Assembly: GCA_000818945.1 (NCBI GenBank)
Contig: KN805371.1
Coordinates: forward strand, 124,001-188,000
Reading direction: 5' to 3'
Source: Schizochytrium sp. CCTCC M209059
Lineage: Eukaryota > Sar > Bigyra > Thraustochytrida > Thraustochytriidae
DNA length: 64,000 nt
A program made the translations under genes and the position numbers. Within the stretch, counting starts at the first letter, position 1, and each line of letters opens with the position of its first letter. Of this stretch, positions 38,133 through 47,103 are shown piece by piece. The notes beneath the pieces were generated by a model, which searched no databases, was not told the DNA's origin, and saw only the letters and a program-made list of their open reading frames with translations.

Positions 38133-41100
38133 CTAGATATCAACAATGATGGGAACAATCCCCTCATGAGGTGCAAAGCGCAAAACAAATGTTCGAATCT
38201 GCATGGGTCCCATCTCCACGGTCATGGTGTCGCGGAGGAAAGGACGACGCGCTGGCTCCTGTACGCTAGGGCTCTCATCTTCGTCCAGACGCCAATTGAA
38301 CTTTGGTTTGTCCTCGATGCGCATGTTTCCTGTCACTGTCGTTTCGTATGCATCCACGAGGCTGCGGCCCTTAAAGAGATCGGCCAAAGAGACATTGACA
38401 GGCATGGACAACTCATCGTGCTCATCGACACTGTAAATATGCTGCAAGCGAATCAGTAGCGTGTTCGCTCCAAGAGATGCTTCGTAGTTGTCGCAGACAG
38501 AGAGAAGCCGAATCATCGGAGGAAGATCGTGCGCGAGAAGGCCCGGGCCTCCCAACGATGTCGCCAGTGCGCTTTGCGACTGTGCGGCAGAAAAGCTTAG
38601 CATAGGTGGGAAATGCAGGCGATCCGCCGCGAGGCGACGCGTAGCGTTGGCTCGCATAGGCGTGTCGAAGACAAGATGATGCACACCGCGAACGACAAGA
38701 CCACAACAGTGACAAGTCTTGTCGCTCCCGCCATTGCACCCGCACATCGTCTCGTTCAGCGACTCCTTGACGCCCTTGTTGTCATCATGCAGCACGCGGC
38801 GATGAACCATGAGCTCGACTTCGCCGCCATGCAGAGAAGTTCCACCTTGTGTGGAGTCAGTTACGACGGTGAATTGAGCCCGTCTAGGCTCGGTGATTGA
38901 AATCATCGATCCGACTGGGTAATAGTTGCCTGCCACATGCTCATCTGATATGTTTCGCGGGGCTGGGTACGATGCTGGGTGCTGATCACGAATACGGGCC
39001 TGCATTTCCAAGCCATTGGAGTCTGTCGAGAAGGCCACGTCAGAGTCCAGGTCCGTGCTATACCTTAGAATAACTTCCTTGCCCACACTGTCTTCAATGG
39101 GAATTGGTCCCACGGTATACTCGACCTCCACGTATGGCAAGTTCGCGGTGAGACGAATGACGTGCGAAACCCAATCCGAAAGCTTTTGGCGCACCTCCGT
39201 AACAAGGGGCCCGTGATGGATCGATGTGCACGCTGGCCGACTCGAGCGAGTATAATCAGTACCTTCTCTTTGTGCGCGAGAGCTAGTGTTGTTGGATATG
39301 ATTGTCACATTCTCTGAGGCGGGACGAAAAAGGTATGCGCCCGAGATGGCCCCTTGTTGACATCCCGTCTCGGTACAGGATTTCGCAGCGGACTCGTAGA
39401 AACCCCATGTAAGTGTCAAGTTAGTCGCGACATTTGTCTGTTTGTTCAGAATGCGGCGGAGCGCGCCCGAGTCGGAATCAAATTCGAGACGGAACCAGTT
39501 TGACTCCACGTGCTCGAGGGCTTGCGTGTCGAGACACGAGGTTTCATTGCTTTGTGTCTCGGCGGCATTTGCTGCGTAACTTGAACGTTGATGCGCAATG
39601 CTCGACTTCCGTTTGCTTTTTCTTGTAGCATGCGTAGTGCTCGGCTCTTGTGACCTTTGCAGAGTGTAGTTCCTCGTAACATTCGCGATTCTCTGCTCTC
39701 GCGCGTCTTGCATGCTTTGTCGCGCAGGATGGTATTGTGTTTCAGGCACGTGCTCAACGTTGATTACCGAGGCTTGCATTGGAGGCAAGTCCACCTGAAT
39801 GAGAAGGTTATGCGTGGCGTTATTGAAAAGACGATCCATTTCATGGGCGTACTGCTCTTCACTCATGCCGTAACGATTAATGTACAGCTGAGGAAGGGCA
39901 CGCGTCGCCGCATCAATGGGAACAAGTTGTGTGAATAGTTCTTGGTCCGAATACTTGGCCCGGAAACTCCCATTGTCTAGTCGAACCGGAATTGACGCGA
40001 TGAAATCTGTGTGCGGTGTCGAAAGCGGGTTCCATGCAACCATTGTGAATGACATACCGTCTGCATCGGTCGTAGGCGAGCACAGAGAGATGTTGAGTGC
40101 AGGGCAAAATGTGAGATTGGCAATGCCTGTGAGACGCTGCAGTGCAAGTGAGATGCCTGTGTCGAGCTGCTCGCGGGCTTCGGAAAGACGTTGCGCGTAG
40201 TCGTTTGCAACGGCCTGCTTTTCGGTTCCGGAAATGCCGTCGTGGTGCATGGAGAGCGCGAGGGCAGACTCGAAAGAGTCTGTAAAGGACGTGCCGACGT
40301 GGGGCCCATGGCGAACTTGCACCTCGGGCACGGTCCTTACATTTGCAGCGAATGCGATTTGGCGACCTGCTTGCAGCAGCGCCGAGCTTTTACGAATGAG
40401 TCGCTTGATTGCGACGCGACTCGCAAAGTAGCCAGTCCAGTACATATGTGGCTTCTCGTGCAACGGCATGAGATCGTCCTCGCGCACGGACCACGTCACA
40501 TTTTCCACCGCATAGAGCGCTCGTACGTAGTCATGTGGCGTCGAATATGACATTCTCACACGTCCGTCTGCGTTGACCGCACGAATAATTTTGTCAAGAC
40601 TCGTGAACCACGTTCCGGCATTTTTGAAAGCAAAATCCTTGCCGCAGGCCCACATGATGTGACGCGTACGGTAATCGGCCGCCTGCAGCTGCGCATTCTG
40701 CACGGTACGATCAACCCAGACCTGGATATTGTAGTCGTGTCTCTCTGGATTGTCCACGACGTTGGCGGCCTGAGCGTAGTCCTCGAAATCCACGGGACAG
40801 TTGTACATGCCTTGGCCGTTCCGGCCCCAGATCTCGCCCCCAAAGGTGTCGGCAGCGGCGCCGTTGCTTCGGCTTCCGCGCCAGACGTATTCGAGCTGTT
40901 GCGAGCGTCTGCGTGCTTCGCGGTCCTCTGCATTCATGCGAGCCCAAAACATGGCGGGCATGCCCGCCTCGGCACCGAGGAGCCAGGCCTGTGTGTTGGT
41001 GTGTCCAAAAGGGTCGACTTGCCAGGTGACCCTTGGCGCAGCGTCGGGTCCAAATGTTTGGAGTATGAATTGGTGTCCTCGCGTTGTCTGGTCAATCATT

Positions 41101-41489
41101 TCCAAAGCCAAAGGTGCAGCCTCGTCGTGCATGCACCAGCCCCCATTGAGAAATTGCAGGCGCCCCTCCTTGACGAGCTGACGCACATCAGCACGCGTGA
41201 CGTTGTTCTGTTCCTCCCACCATCTTGAAAAGAAGGCCGTTTCCACATAATTGAATTTGCGCTTCGGCTCGCGCCTCAGGCTGTCCACCACGGTGTCGAG
41301 AATATAGCGAACCTCCTTCTCAAAGTACTGATCCACGGTCATGATCCACCCCGTATCATCATGCGTGTGCGCAACCACATGGATATGAATGCGGTCATCA
41401 TCTGCGTCCCGCGTCGAATGAGCACGCAGTGATTGAGGAGTCACCACGAGCACGGCCGCCAGGAGCAAACTGCGCAAGATCTTGGCCAT
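38133..41489 (-). CDS. Lysosomal-type alpha-mannosidase, glycoside hydrolase family 38
   Basis: 1,118 residues with an N-terminal signal peptide (about 1-23, hydrophobic core L-L-L-A-A-V-L-V-V). The GH38 catalytic domain begins at once: H-T-H-D-D-T-G-W (41-48), whose His43 and Asp45 match zinc ligands, and W-Q-V-D-P-F-G-H (156-163), where Asp159 is the nucleophile and also a zinc ligand. M-H-H-D-G-I-S-G-T later supplies the last zinc-binding His. The order and spacing match lysosomal MAN2B1 rather than Golgi mannosidase II, which has a transmembrane anchor. It removes alpha-linked mannose during glycoprotein breakdown. A serine/threonine/asparagine-rich insert lies near residues 600-650, and many N-x-S/T sequons are present, fitting a secreted or lysosomal/vacuolar enzyme. 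Confidence 0.95.
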   Translation of the reverse strand: MAKILRSLLLAAVLVVTPQSLRAHSTRDADDDRIHIHVVAHTHDDTGWIMTVDQYFEKEVRYILDTVVDSLRREPKRKFNYVETAFFSRWWEEQNNVTRADVRQLVKEGRLQFLNGGWCMHDEAAPLALEMIDQTTRGHQFILQTFGPDAAPRVTWQVDPFGHTNTQAWLLGAEAGMPAMFWARMNAEDREARRRSQQLEYVWRGSRSNGAAADTFGGEIWGRNGQGMYNCPVDFEDYAQAANVVDNPERHDYNIQVWVDRTVQNAQLQAADYRTRHIMWACGKDFAFKNAGTWFTSLDKIIRAVNADGRVRMSYSTPHDYVRALYAVENVTWSVREDDLMPLHEKPHMYWTGYFASRVAIKRLIRKSSALLQAGRQIAFAANVRTVPEVQVRHGPHVGTSFTDSFESALALSMHHDGISGTEKQAVANDYAQRLSEAREQLDTGISLALQRLTGIANLTFCPALNISLCSPTTDADGMSFTMVAWNPLSTPHTDFIASIPVRLDNGSFRAKYSDQELFTQLVPIDAATRALPQLYINRYGMSEEQYAHEMDRLFNNATHNLLIQVDLPPMQASVINVEHVPETQYHPARQSMQDAREQRIANVTRNYTLQRSQEPSTTHATRKSKRKSSIAHQRSSYAANAAETQSNETSCLDTQALEHVESNWFRLEFDSDSGALRRILNKQTNVATNLTLTWGFYESAAKSCTETGCQQGAISGAYLFRPASENVTIISNNTSSRAQREGTDYTRSSRPACTSIHHGPLVTEVRQKLSDWVSHVIRLTANLPYVEVEYTVGPIPIEDSVGKEVILRYSTDLDSDVAFSTDSNGLEMQARIRDQHPASYPAPRNISDEHVAGNYYPVGSMISITEPRRAQFTVVTDSTQGGTSLHGGEVELMVHRRVLHDDNKGVKESLNETMCGCNGGSDKTCHCCGLVVRGVHHLVFDTPMRANATRRLAADRLHFPPMLSFSAAQSQSALATSLGGPGLLAHDLPPMIRLLSVCDNYEASLGANTLLIRLQHIYSVDEHDELSMPVNVSLADLFKGRSLVDAYETTVTGNMRIEDKPKFNWRLDEDESPSVQEPARRPFLRDTMTVEMGPMQIRTFVLRFAPHEGIVPIIVDI

Positions 41490-42283
41490 TGTTTCTCGCT
41501 CTCGCCCTTAGAGACGAAGGAAGAAAGGGAGCGAATTTACAGGTCGTAAACGCTCCCTTCTTCCGGCCCGTCCCTGTTCTTTCGATCCAGATCTCTGGCG
41601 AGCTAAAGCTCGAGCTCGAGCGCGCGTGCCTCGTCTCGCCACGCCACGCCAAGATATTTATCCAAATCGGTCTGCCCCCTACTACTACCTAGGTTGTAGG
41701 GGCTCTATACCAACGGCGCTTTTTCCCTGCTTTGCGGTCAGGCAGCGAGCGAGCCAGATGTTGAGCTTTTTTCTTTTCGTTGGGCTTTGTTTCACTTTGC
41801 TCTTGCGCGTCTGCGGCTTTGGCTGCTTTCGCTCGCACGCTTGACCTTATTCTTCATGTTTGTGCCAGCCTTTGTCGAATTAACGATGACGGTATGGTAC
41901 CCAGTCTGCTATGGTATGGTATACCCGGTATGCTATGGTATGGTACCCGGTATGCTATGGTATGGTACCCCGTATGGTAAGCTATGGTATTCTTTGGTGT
42001 GATAGGAAAGTAGAGAATGGAGGCCATTCTTGACTTTTGAGTTTCCGATGAACACTTGCAGCGAGCACGAATTCTTCACTTGCGATGGAGACCGCGCGGC
42101 GGCCACCCATCGTGGACAGGCAGTTCTTTCTGGTCGCGCGAGGGGACAGACTCGCGGCGCCAGCAGCGAGGGCCTCGATCGCGCGCAGGCGGCAGAGAGC
42201 GAGAAACGAAGGAGAAGGCGAAAGCGACGCAGCAGGAGTGCGCCAAGACGCGTCTCGAGAAGGCGGAGCGGCAAAGAGCAGCG
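41490..42283. other. Divergent intergenic region with TATGG repeats
   Basis: About 800 bp between the mannosidase and SURF2 start codons. It includes a cluster of TATGGTATGG/TACCCGGTATGC repeats (41890-41990). The end (42060-42283) is an open GC-rich stretch that could be the 5' UTR of SURF2. Confidence 0.6.
41890..41992. repeat. TATGGTATGG(TA)CCCGGTATGC tandem repeat
   Basis: About four imperfect copies of a 20-30 bp unit made of TATGG pentamers joined by ACCCGG/ACCCCG. Confidence 0.9.
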
Positions 42284-43270
42284 ATGGCGCGCAAGGAGGA
42301 AATGGCGTCGAAGAAGCGCAAGACGCCCGGCAACACCGCCAAGGAGCCCAAGTCGGCGGTGAAAAAGGCCAAGACCCCTGGCAAGAAGGCAGAAAGCGCG
42401 AAAAAGGTGAAAAAGAGCGCCCCGAAGGACCCGCTGCAAGCTTTGCTGGATACGCACTCGTTTCTCGAGCGAGTCTCGACCTCGTATGGTGACAAGATCA
42501 AGTAAGTCTTTTGCAGTGTCCTTGGAGAGTCTTTTTGCAGCAGGAGAGAGCAAGAGTGATTGGGGTAGGAAAGGGGAAAATGGCATTGTATGAAAGCCGC
42601 TGTTCCTTGAGGCTAACAAAATCGCTGGGAATGATGACAAACGCACAGATGTAGCATCACAGAGCACGAGATGCCCCCGAAGGCAGAAGTCGTCGAAAAG
42701 CATTTGGGTTCAAAAAAGTTGCTTCAAGCACGTGAAAAGTGGTGGTCTGACGACTGGGCCGAAAAGTACGAGCCGGAAATTGTAGCACACAAGCACAACG
42801 ACAAAAAGCTGTACTGCACCATTACAGAACAGAGCATCAATAAGATTCCAGGCGAGGTGGAAGCGCACGTGAACGGCAAGCGCTTCAAGAACCTTAAAAA
42901 GACCAAGGATGCCAAAAAGGCCAAGCAAGAGGCTCTGCTCGAGAAACGCAAGGCACGGATTGCCAAGCGTATTGCCGCTCGCAAGGCCGCTGCTGCTGCC
43001 AAGAACGGCGGCAAGGAGACCACGGACGATGCGTCGGCTCCTGAAGAGGAAGCGGACGTTCTCGACGATCTCGAAGATGAGTCTGGCGACGAAGAGGATG
43101 ATGAGCTCGCCGAGCTGGAGGACAGCAATGACGACGAAGACGAAGAGGTAGAGGAGGAAGAAGAAGGCGAAGAGGAGGAGGAAGAGGAGGAGGAGGAGAG
43201 CAAGCCTTCGCCCCCGCCACGTCGTCGTGCGGCTGCGGTCGCATCGCGACGAAGGAGAGGTAACAAGTAA
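42284..43270 (+). CDS. SURF2: SURF2-family protein, two exons
   Basis: Exons 42284-42501 and 42649-43270 join to a 279-residue protein. The join restores the family's core: D-x-I-K|C-S-I-T-E-H-E-M-P, equivalent to the V-R-C-x-L-T-G-H-E-x-P of animal SURF2, followed by a second C-x-[IL]-T-x-x-x-I-N-K-x-P block and G-K-R-F-x-x-L near residues 105-150. Neither exon alone contains the whole motif. The first exon is K/S/P-rich. The C-terminus is strongly acidic (E/D runs) and ends in a basic tail. SURF2 is a nucleolar protein linked to ribosome assembly in animals. The start ATG at 42284 has G at -3 and G at +4 and is the first in-frame ATG. Confidence 0.88.
42502..42648 (+). other. Spliceosomal intron, 147 bp, in SURF2
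   Basis: GTAAGT donor and CAG acceptor; CTAAC at 42612-42616 fits a branch point 30-odd bases upstream of the acceptor. Removing 147 bp keeps the SURF2 motif continuous. It is the only intron I can support by a split protein motif. Confidence 0.87.
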
Positions 43271-43355
43271 AAAATGAAGAGAGATTCGGACTCCATTTGT
43301 TCTAAATCAGTTGCTGCTTTTAATCTTTGCGTGTTGGGAACGCTACTATTGATGC

Positions 43356-45488
43356 TCAAGGGTGCGAAGGCGCATCAGCGTTGGGGGCCATGGAAGCTGC
43401 ACGCTGGCGCTGTTCGCTTGCCTGAAGAATGTTTCCTGGGCCGTTCATGTCGTACGAGCTGGCACGCACAGGCATGGTGCGCATGCTTCGCTGAGAGCGG
43501 GCACGAGACATTTGGCCATAGGCCGAAGGCGCGAGGGAAAAGCCGTCACTGCCAAGCGCCGGTGGTACAGGCACCGGCTGATGCATAGGGGACGGGTTCG
43601 GCGAAGGATGCATGGGCGGCGTGGGCTGCATGGGCTGCATGGGCGGCGTAGACTGCATGGGCGGCGTGGGCTGCATGGGTGGCGTAGGCTGGCCCGGCTG
43701 CATCGAGTATTGCGGCGAAGAATTCGTGGGCGAGCCCGAAGGCACTGCCGGAGGGCGGTATGAAGTCCCGACCTGGAGGTCGGGCCGCGGCGGCTGCTGG
43801 TGCGGCGGCATCATGCCCGGGGGCGGTCCACCTGCGGCTCCGCCAATCTGATATTGTACTTGAGGAATGGAGCTCATGGGCTGCTGCTGCTGCTGCTGGC
43901 CCGCGCCTTGCTGCAGTTGTTGCTGCTGCATCTGCATGAGCTGTTGACGCTCGAGCTCCTGCTGTTTGAGAAGGTTGGCCCGGTCCTGCACCTGCTGTTC
44001 CTGCAAAGACCTGGCGGGCTGGCCCTGGATAGGGAGGTTCTGCATGGGCTGCACGTAGACGTTTGAGGTCGTCATCGACGAAGGCGGGAGCTGCTGCGTA
44101 TTCTCCGGAAGCGGCGGCATAACGTGAACTTCCTGGGAAGCGAAGCTCGGCGAAGGGTTCGGGGCAGGTGGGGCGCGTCTCGGGATCATGGACGGCGAGT
44201 CGAGCGGGGGCACCGAGCCATCGTCGGTCGAGTGATCAGACTGCGGCTGGTTGCTGTCGTGAGGCGAGAGCGGGGCCTTGTGGACACCCGGGTTGAGGCG
44301 GTCGCTTTGGCCGCTCTGCGCAGACACATTCGAGTAGACGCGATCGCGGTTCGAGGCGCTAGAGTATCCCCTGTCGCGGTTCGAGGCTGAAGAGTAGCCA
44401 CGGTCTCGCTGGGGAAAGGCGGCCGCGGCCGTAGCGGCGGAAAAGTTGCTGCCAGGCTGCATGGACAGGCGGCGCGTGGACCCAGCAGCAACGGTATGCG
44501 GGCTTCCGGCATAGGGCGCAGAAGCGCTGTGATTAAACTGGGGCTGCTGCTGGAAGTGGGACGGGTTGAGGCCGAGATCGGGGTGTCGCACCGAGGAGCT
44601 CTTGATGAGCGGCATTTGCGCGGCCTGCTCGTCAGTGATGGCGGTGACGGCAGGTGGGATGTTGGATGCGGCTTCAGAGGCCATGCTCTCCGTCTCGAAG
44701 TTGGTCTGGTAAGCAGGGTACTGGCGCGAGATGATGGTCTCGCCGACGGAAGGAGGACGTGACTCGGAGACCATGGTGGTGCCATTGAGCTCAAACTCGG
44801 TCTTCATGTCAAGCTCCGGGGTGGCCTTGCGGGGCAGGATAACTACAAGCGCGGCCTGGATGAGACCGAGGAGCAGACCAAAGAGGTTGGGAATGAGAAC
44901 AAACATGTCGCCGGTGAAGCCCGCGTAAATAATCCACATAAAGGAGGAAGAAACTTGGCCGATGAGAAAGCCCATGTTGATGGAGACGCTGTTGTGCTCA
45001 CGAATGACTTCGCGCACCGTACTGAGCGGCGCGGCAAACATGAAGAGACTCATGCACATGGCGCCGATGCCGACCACTTCGGTGGCAATTTCGGGCACGT
45101 AGCGCGCAACCACGGAGAACCCGATCCAGAGCGTGATGAGCGCAATGGTAAGGATCTCGAGGCGGTGAAAGACGGATGCGTGGGGCGCGTATCGGATCGA
45201 GGTAAAGAGATAAAAGGTACTCATGAGGATGCCGAAGCCATTAGCCACAATGAGGTACGGGTCTTCCTTGACGATTCCGTAGATGGTGTTTCCGAGGCAG
45301 TTGGCGAGCGTCCAGGGAAAGAGCGTCGCATTGAGCCTGCCGAGGTCGCCGGCCTTACGGGCGGCGAGGATGGCAGGAAGAGGTCCGACGAAGAGGACGA
45401 TGGCCAGGAGCGTGCCAAGGGCGGGCGCGACGATCTCGACGACGATCGTGAGCGCCTCGTTCGTGTACTCGGAGTCTGCCTCGCTCAT
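43356..45488 (-). CDS. SWEET sugar transporter with long disordered C-terminal tail
   Basis: 710 residues. Residues about 12-225 hold seven hydrophobic segments in the SWEET/MtN3 layout (two three-helix repeats joined by one helix), with the repeat motifs P-L-P-A-x-L/I at the end of the first helix, N-x-x-W/G and W-x-x-Y after the third (T-I-Y-G), then the same order again with F-M-W-I-I-Y-A. SWEETs move mono- or disaccharides by facilitated diffusion. The rest, about 480 residues, is hydrophilic and low complexity: S/P-rich, a NRDRGYSSAS tandem, a Q/L-rich run, and P-T-P-P-M-Q repeats. Plant SWEETs have tails of about 30-60 residues, so this is unusual and may be a regulatory or anchoring tail. 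The start at 45488 is close to the first helix. Confidence 0.9.
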   Translation of the reverse strand: MSEADSEYTNEALTIVVEIVAPALGTLLAIVLFVGPLPAILAARKAGDLGRLNATLFPWTLANCLGNTIYGIVKEDPYLIVANGFGILMSTFYLFTSIRYAPHASVFHRLEILTIALITLWIGFSVVARYVPEIATEVVGIGAMCMSLFMFAAPLSTVREVIREHNSVSINMGFLIGQVSSSFMWIIYAGFTGDMFVLIPNLFGLLLGLIQAALVVILPRKATPELDMKTEFELNGTTMVSESRPPSVGETIISRQYPAYQTNFETESMASEAASNIPPAVTAITDEQAAQMPLIKSSSVRHPDLGLNPSHFQQQPQFNHSASAPYAGSPHTVAAGSTRRLSMQPGSNFSAATAAAAFPQRDRGYSSASNRDRGYSSASNRDRVYSNVSAQSGQSDRLNPGVHKAPLSPHDSNQPQSDHSTDDGSVPPLDSPSMIPRRAPPAPNPSPSFASQEVHVMPPLPENTQQLPPSSMTTSNVYVQPMQNLPIQGQPARSLQEQQVQDRANLLKQQELERQQLMQMQQQQLQQGAGQQQQQQPMSSIPQVQYQIGGAAGGPPPGMMPPHQQPPRPDLQVGTSYRPPAVPSGSPTNSSPQYSMQPGQPTPPMQPTPPMQSTPPMQPMQPTPPMHPSPNPSPMHQPVPVPPALGSDGFSLAPSAYGQMSRARSQRSMRTMPVRASSYDMNGPGNILQASEQRQRAASMAPNADAPSHP

Positions 45489-45515
45489 CTTGCTGCCTGG
45501 GCGCGTGCGACTGAC

Positions 45516-45556
45516 TACTCTACTCTACTCTACTCTACTCTACTCTACTCTACTCT
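45516..45556. repeat. (TACTC)8 pentanucleotide repeat
   Basis: About eight perfect pentamers starting 28 bp upstream of the SWEET start codon, so probably in its 5' UTR or core promoter. Confidence 0.96.
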
Positions 45557-46231
45557 TCGAGGTCTGTCTGCTCGCCACGCTAGCTCTGCGCTGCGCTGTG
45601 CTGCGCTGCGCGTCCGCTCTCGTCTTGCTCTGCGGCGCGTCCGGGGTTTTTCTTTGCTCGGCCGCTCGCTGCCGCGTCACTCTGAATGGGTGAATGAATC
45701 AGCCAGGAGTTGTCTTGGCCTAGCGAAGCTAACTAGCTAGCTAGCCCTCCTCCTCCTTCCTTCCTTCCTTCCTTCCTTCCTGTCTGTTCTGTCTGTTGCC
45801 GTCGGTGCGGTCCCGTGTTTCTTTTGTCTGTTTGTCGCAGGAGCGTTCGCGTGCAAAGCGCACCCGAAGGCCGTAAGACTGCGCGGCTGCGAGGGCTCGC
45901 TCGTTCTCGCGCGCGTCGTGCGTGGGGAAGCGGGATTTCCGGGGCTGCGCGGTCTCGTGCCGCGAGAGCTCCTCGCCGTCGGCCTTTGTGCCGAGGCTTT
46001 TGCCGGTATGAGTGACTACTCTACCGTCTCCGGTTGTGCGACTGATTGATCGATTGATTGATTGATTGAGCGATTGATTGATGGATGGGCGAGCGACTGC
46101 CTGACTGACTGACTGACTGCCGGCTGCCTGCGCGCGACTCTGCCTACGTATCTGCGTATCTGCCTGTGTGCGTGCGTGCGAGCGTGCGTGCGCCTCGAGC
46201 GAATCGGCGCAGGGCGCGGCACTCGCGCGAG

Positions 46232-46391
46232 GAGTTCTTCCTTTCCTTCTTTGCTTTTTGCTCTTTGCTTCTGCTTTTGCTTTTGCTTTTTCTTTTCTTC
46301 TTTTTTTCTTTTTTCTTTTTCTTTTCCCTTTTCCCTTTTCTTTCTTCTTTTTCTTGTTTTTCTTCTTCCTTTTTCCTTTTTCTTCCCTTTT
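46232..46391. repeat. 160-bp polypyrimidine (TTTTC/TTC) tract
   Basis: Almost unbroken C/T sequence built of TTTTC, TTCC and TTTGC units. Confidence 0.93.
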
Positions 46392-47062
46392 ACGTTGACG
46401 AGGCCCAAGAATGAACGAGGAATGAATGAACGAACGAACGAACGATGGGGCGTGCGTGCGTGCGTGCCCTGGAGCTGCCGCCGCCGCTGCTCTGCTTCCT
46501 GGGCTTCCTTCCTAAGAATGCCGGCGCCACTCCCCGGGCTCTTCCTCCCTCTGCGCCACTCTGCACAACCGTCGAGTTCTTGCCGTTTGCCTCCTTGCTC
46601 TTTCTTTCTTCTCTCTCGCTCGGTTGGTCGGTCGGTCGGTCGGCCAGCCAGCCACTCGGTCAGTCGTTGGCGAGCTCCGTCGCCGTGGCGCTGCAGCTGC
46701 CCGGGTGGATGGATGGATAGATGGATGGATGGACGCGGCCGCTTCGCTCCGAGTCCGCGCGGCTGTCGGGCGAGCGAGCGCGAAGGAGGGGTTCGAGGAA
46801 GCCCCGGCGAGGCGCGAGGGCCAACCAGCGAGCGAGACCCTCCGAGCCTGCCTTCCTTGCTCGCGTCGGAGGCGCGCTTCCTGCCCGAGACCACGCGAGA
46901 GAGGGCCGGGCGGCGCTCGCGCACCAGGCGGCGGCGCGGCGTCTGCAAGCAGCAGCAACTCCGCTCGCGCGCGCGGATCCCGCTCGGTTCGCGATTTGAA
47001 TTCGGGCTGCCCTTGCCGCTGCTGCTTTTTCGTGTCGCGATTTGAATTCGAGCGAGCTGCCC

Positions 47063-47064
<2 letters not shown>

Positions 47065-47101
<37 letters not shown>
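47065..47101. repeat. (GCT)12 microsatellite
   Basis: Perfect trinucleotides flanked on both sides by copies of TTTCGTGTCGCGATTTG, a short dispersed repeat at about 47030, 47102 and partly 46990. Confidence 0.95.
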
Positions 47102-47103
<2 letters not shown>

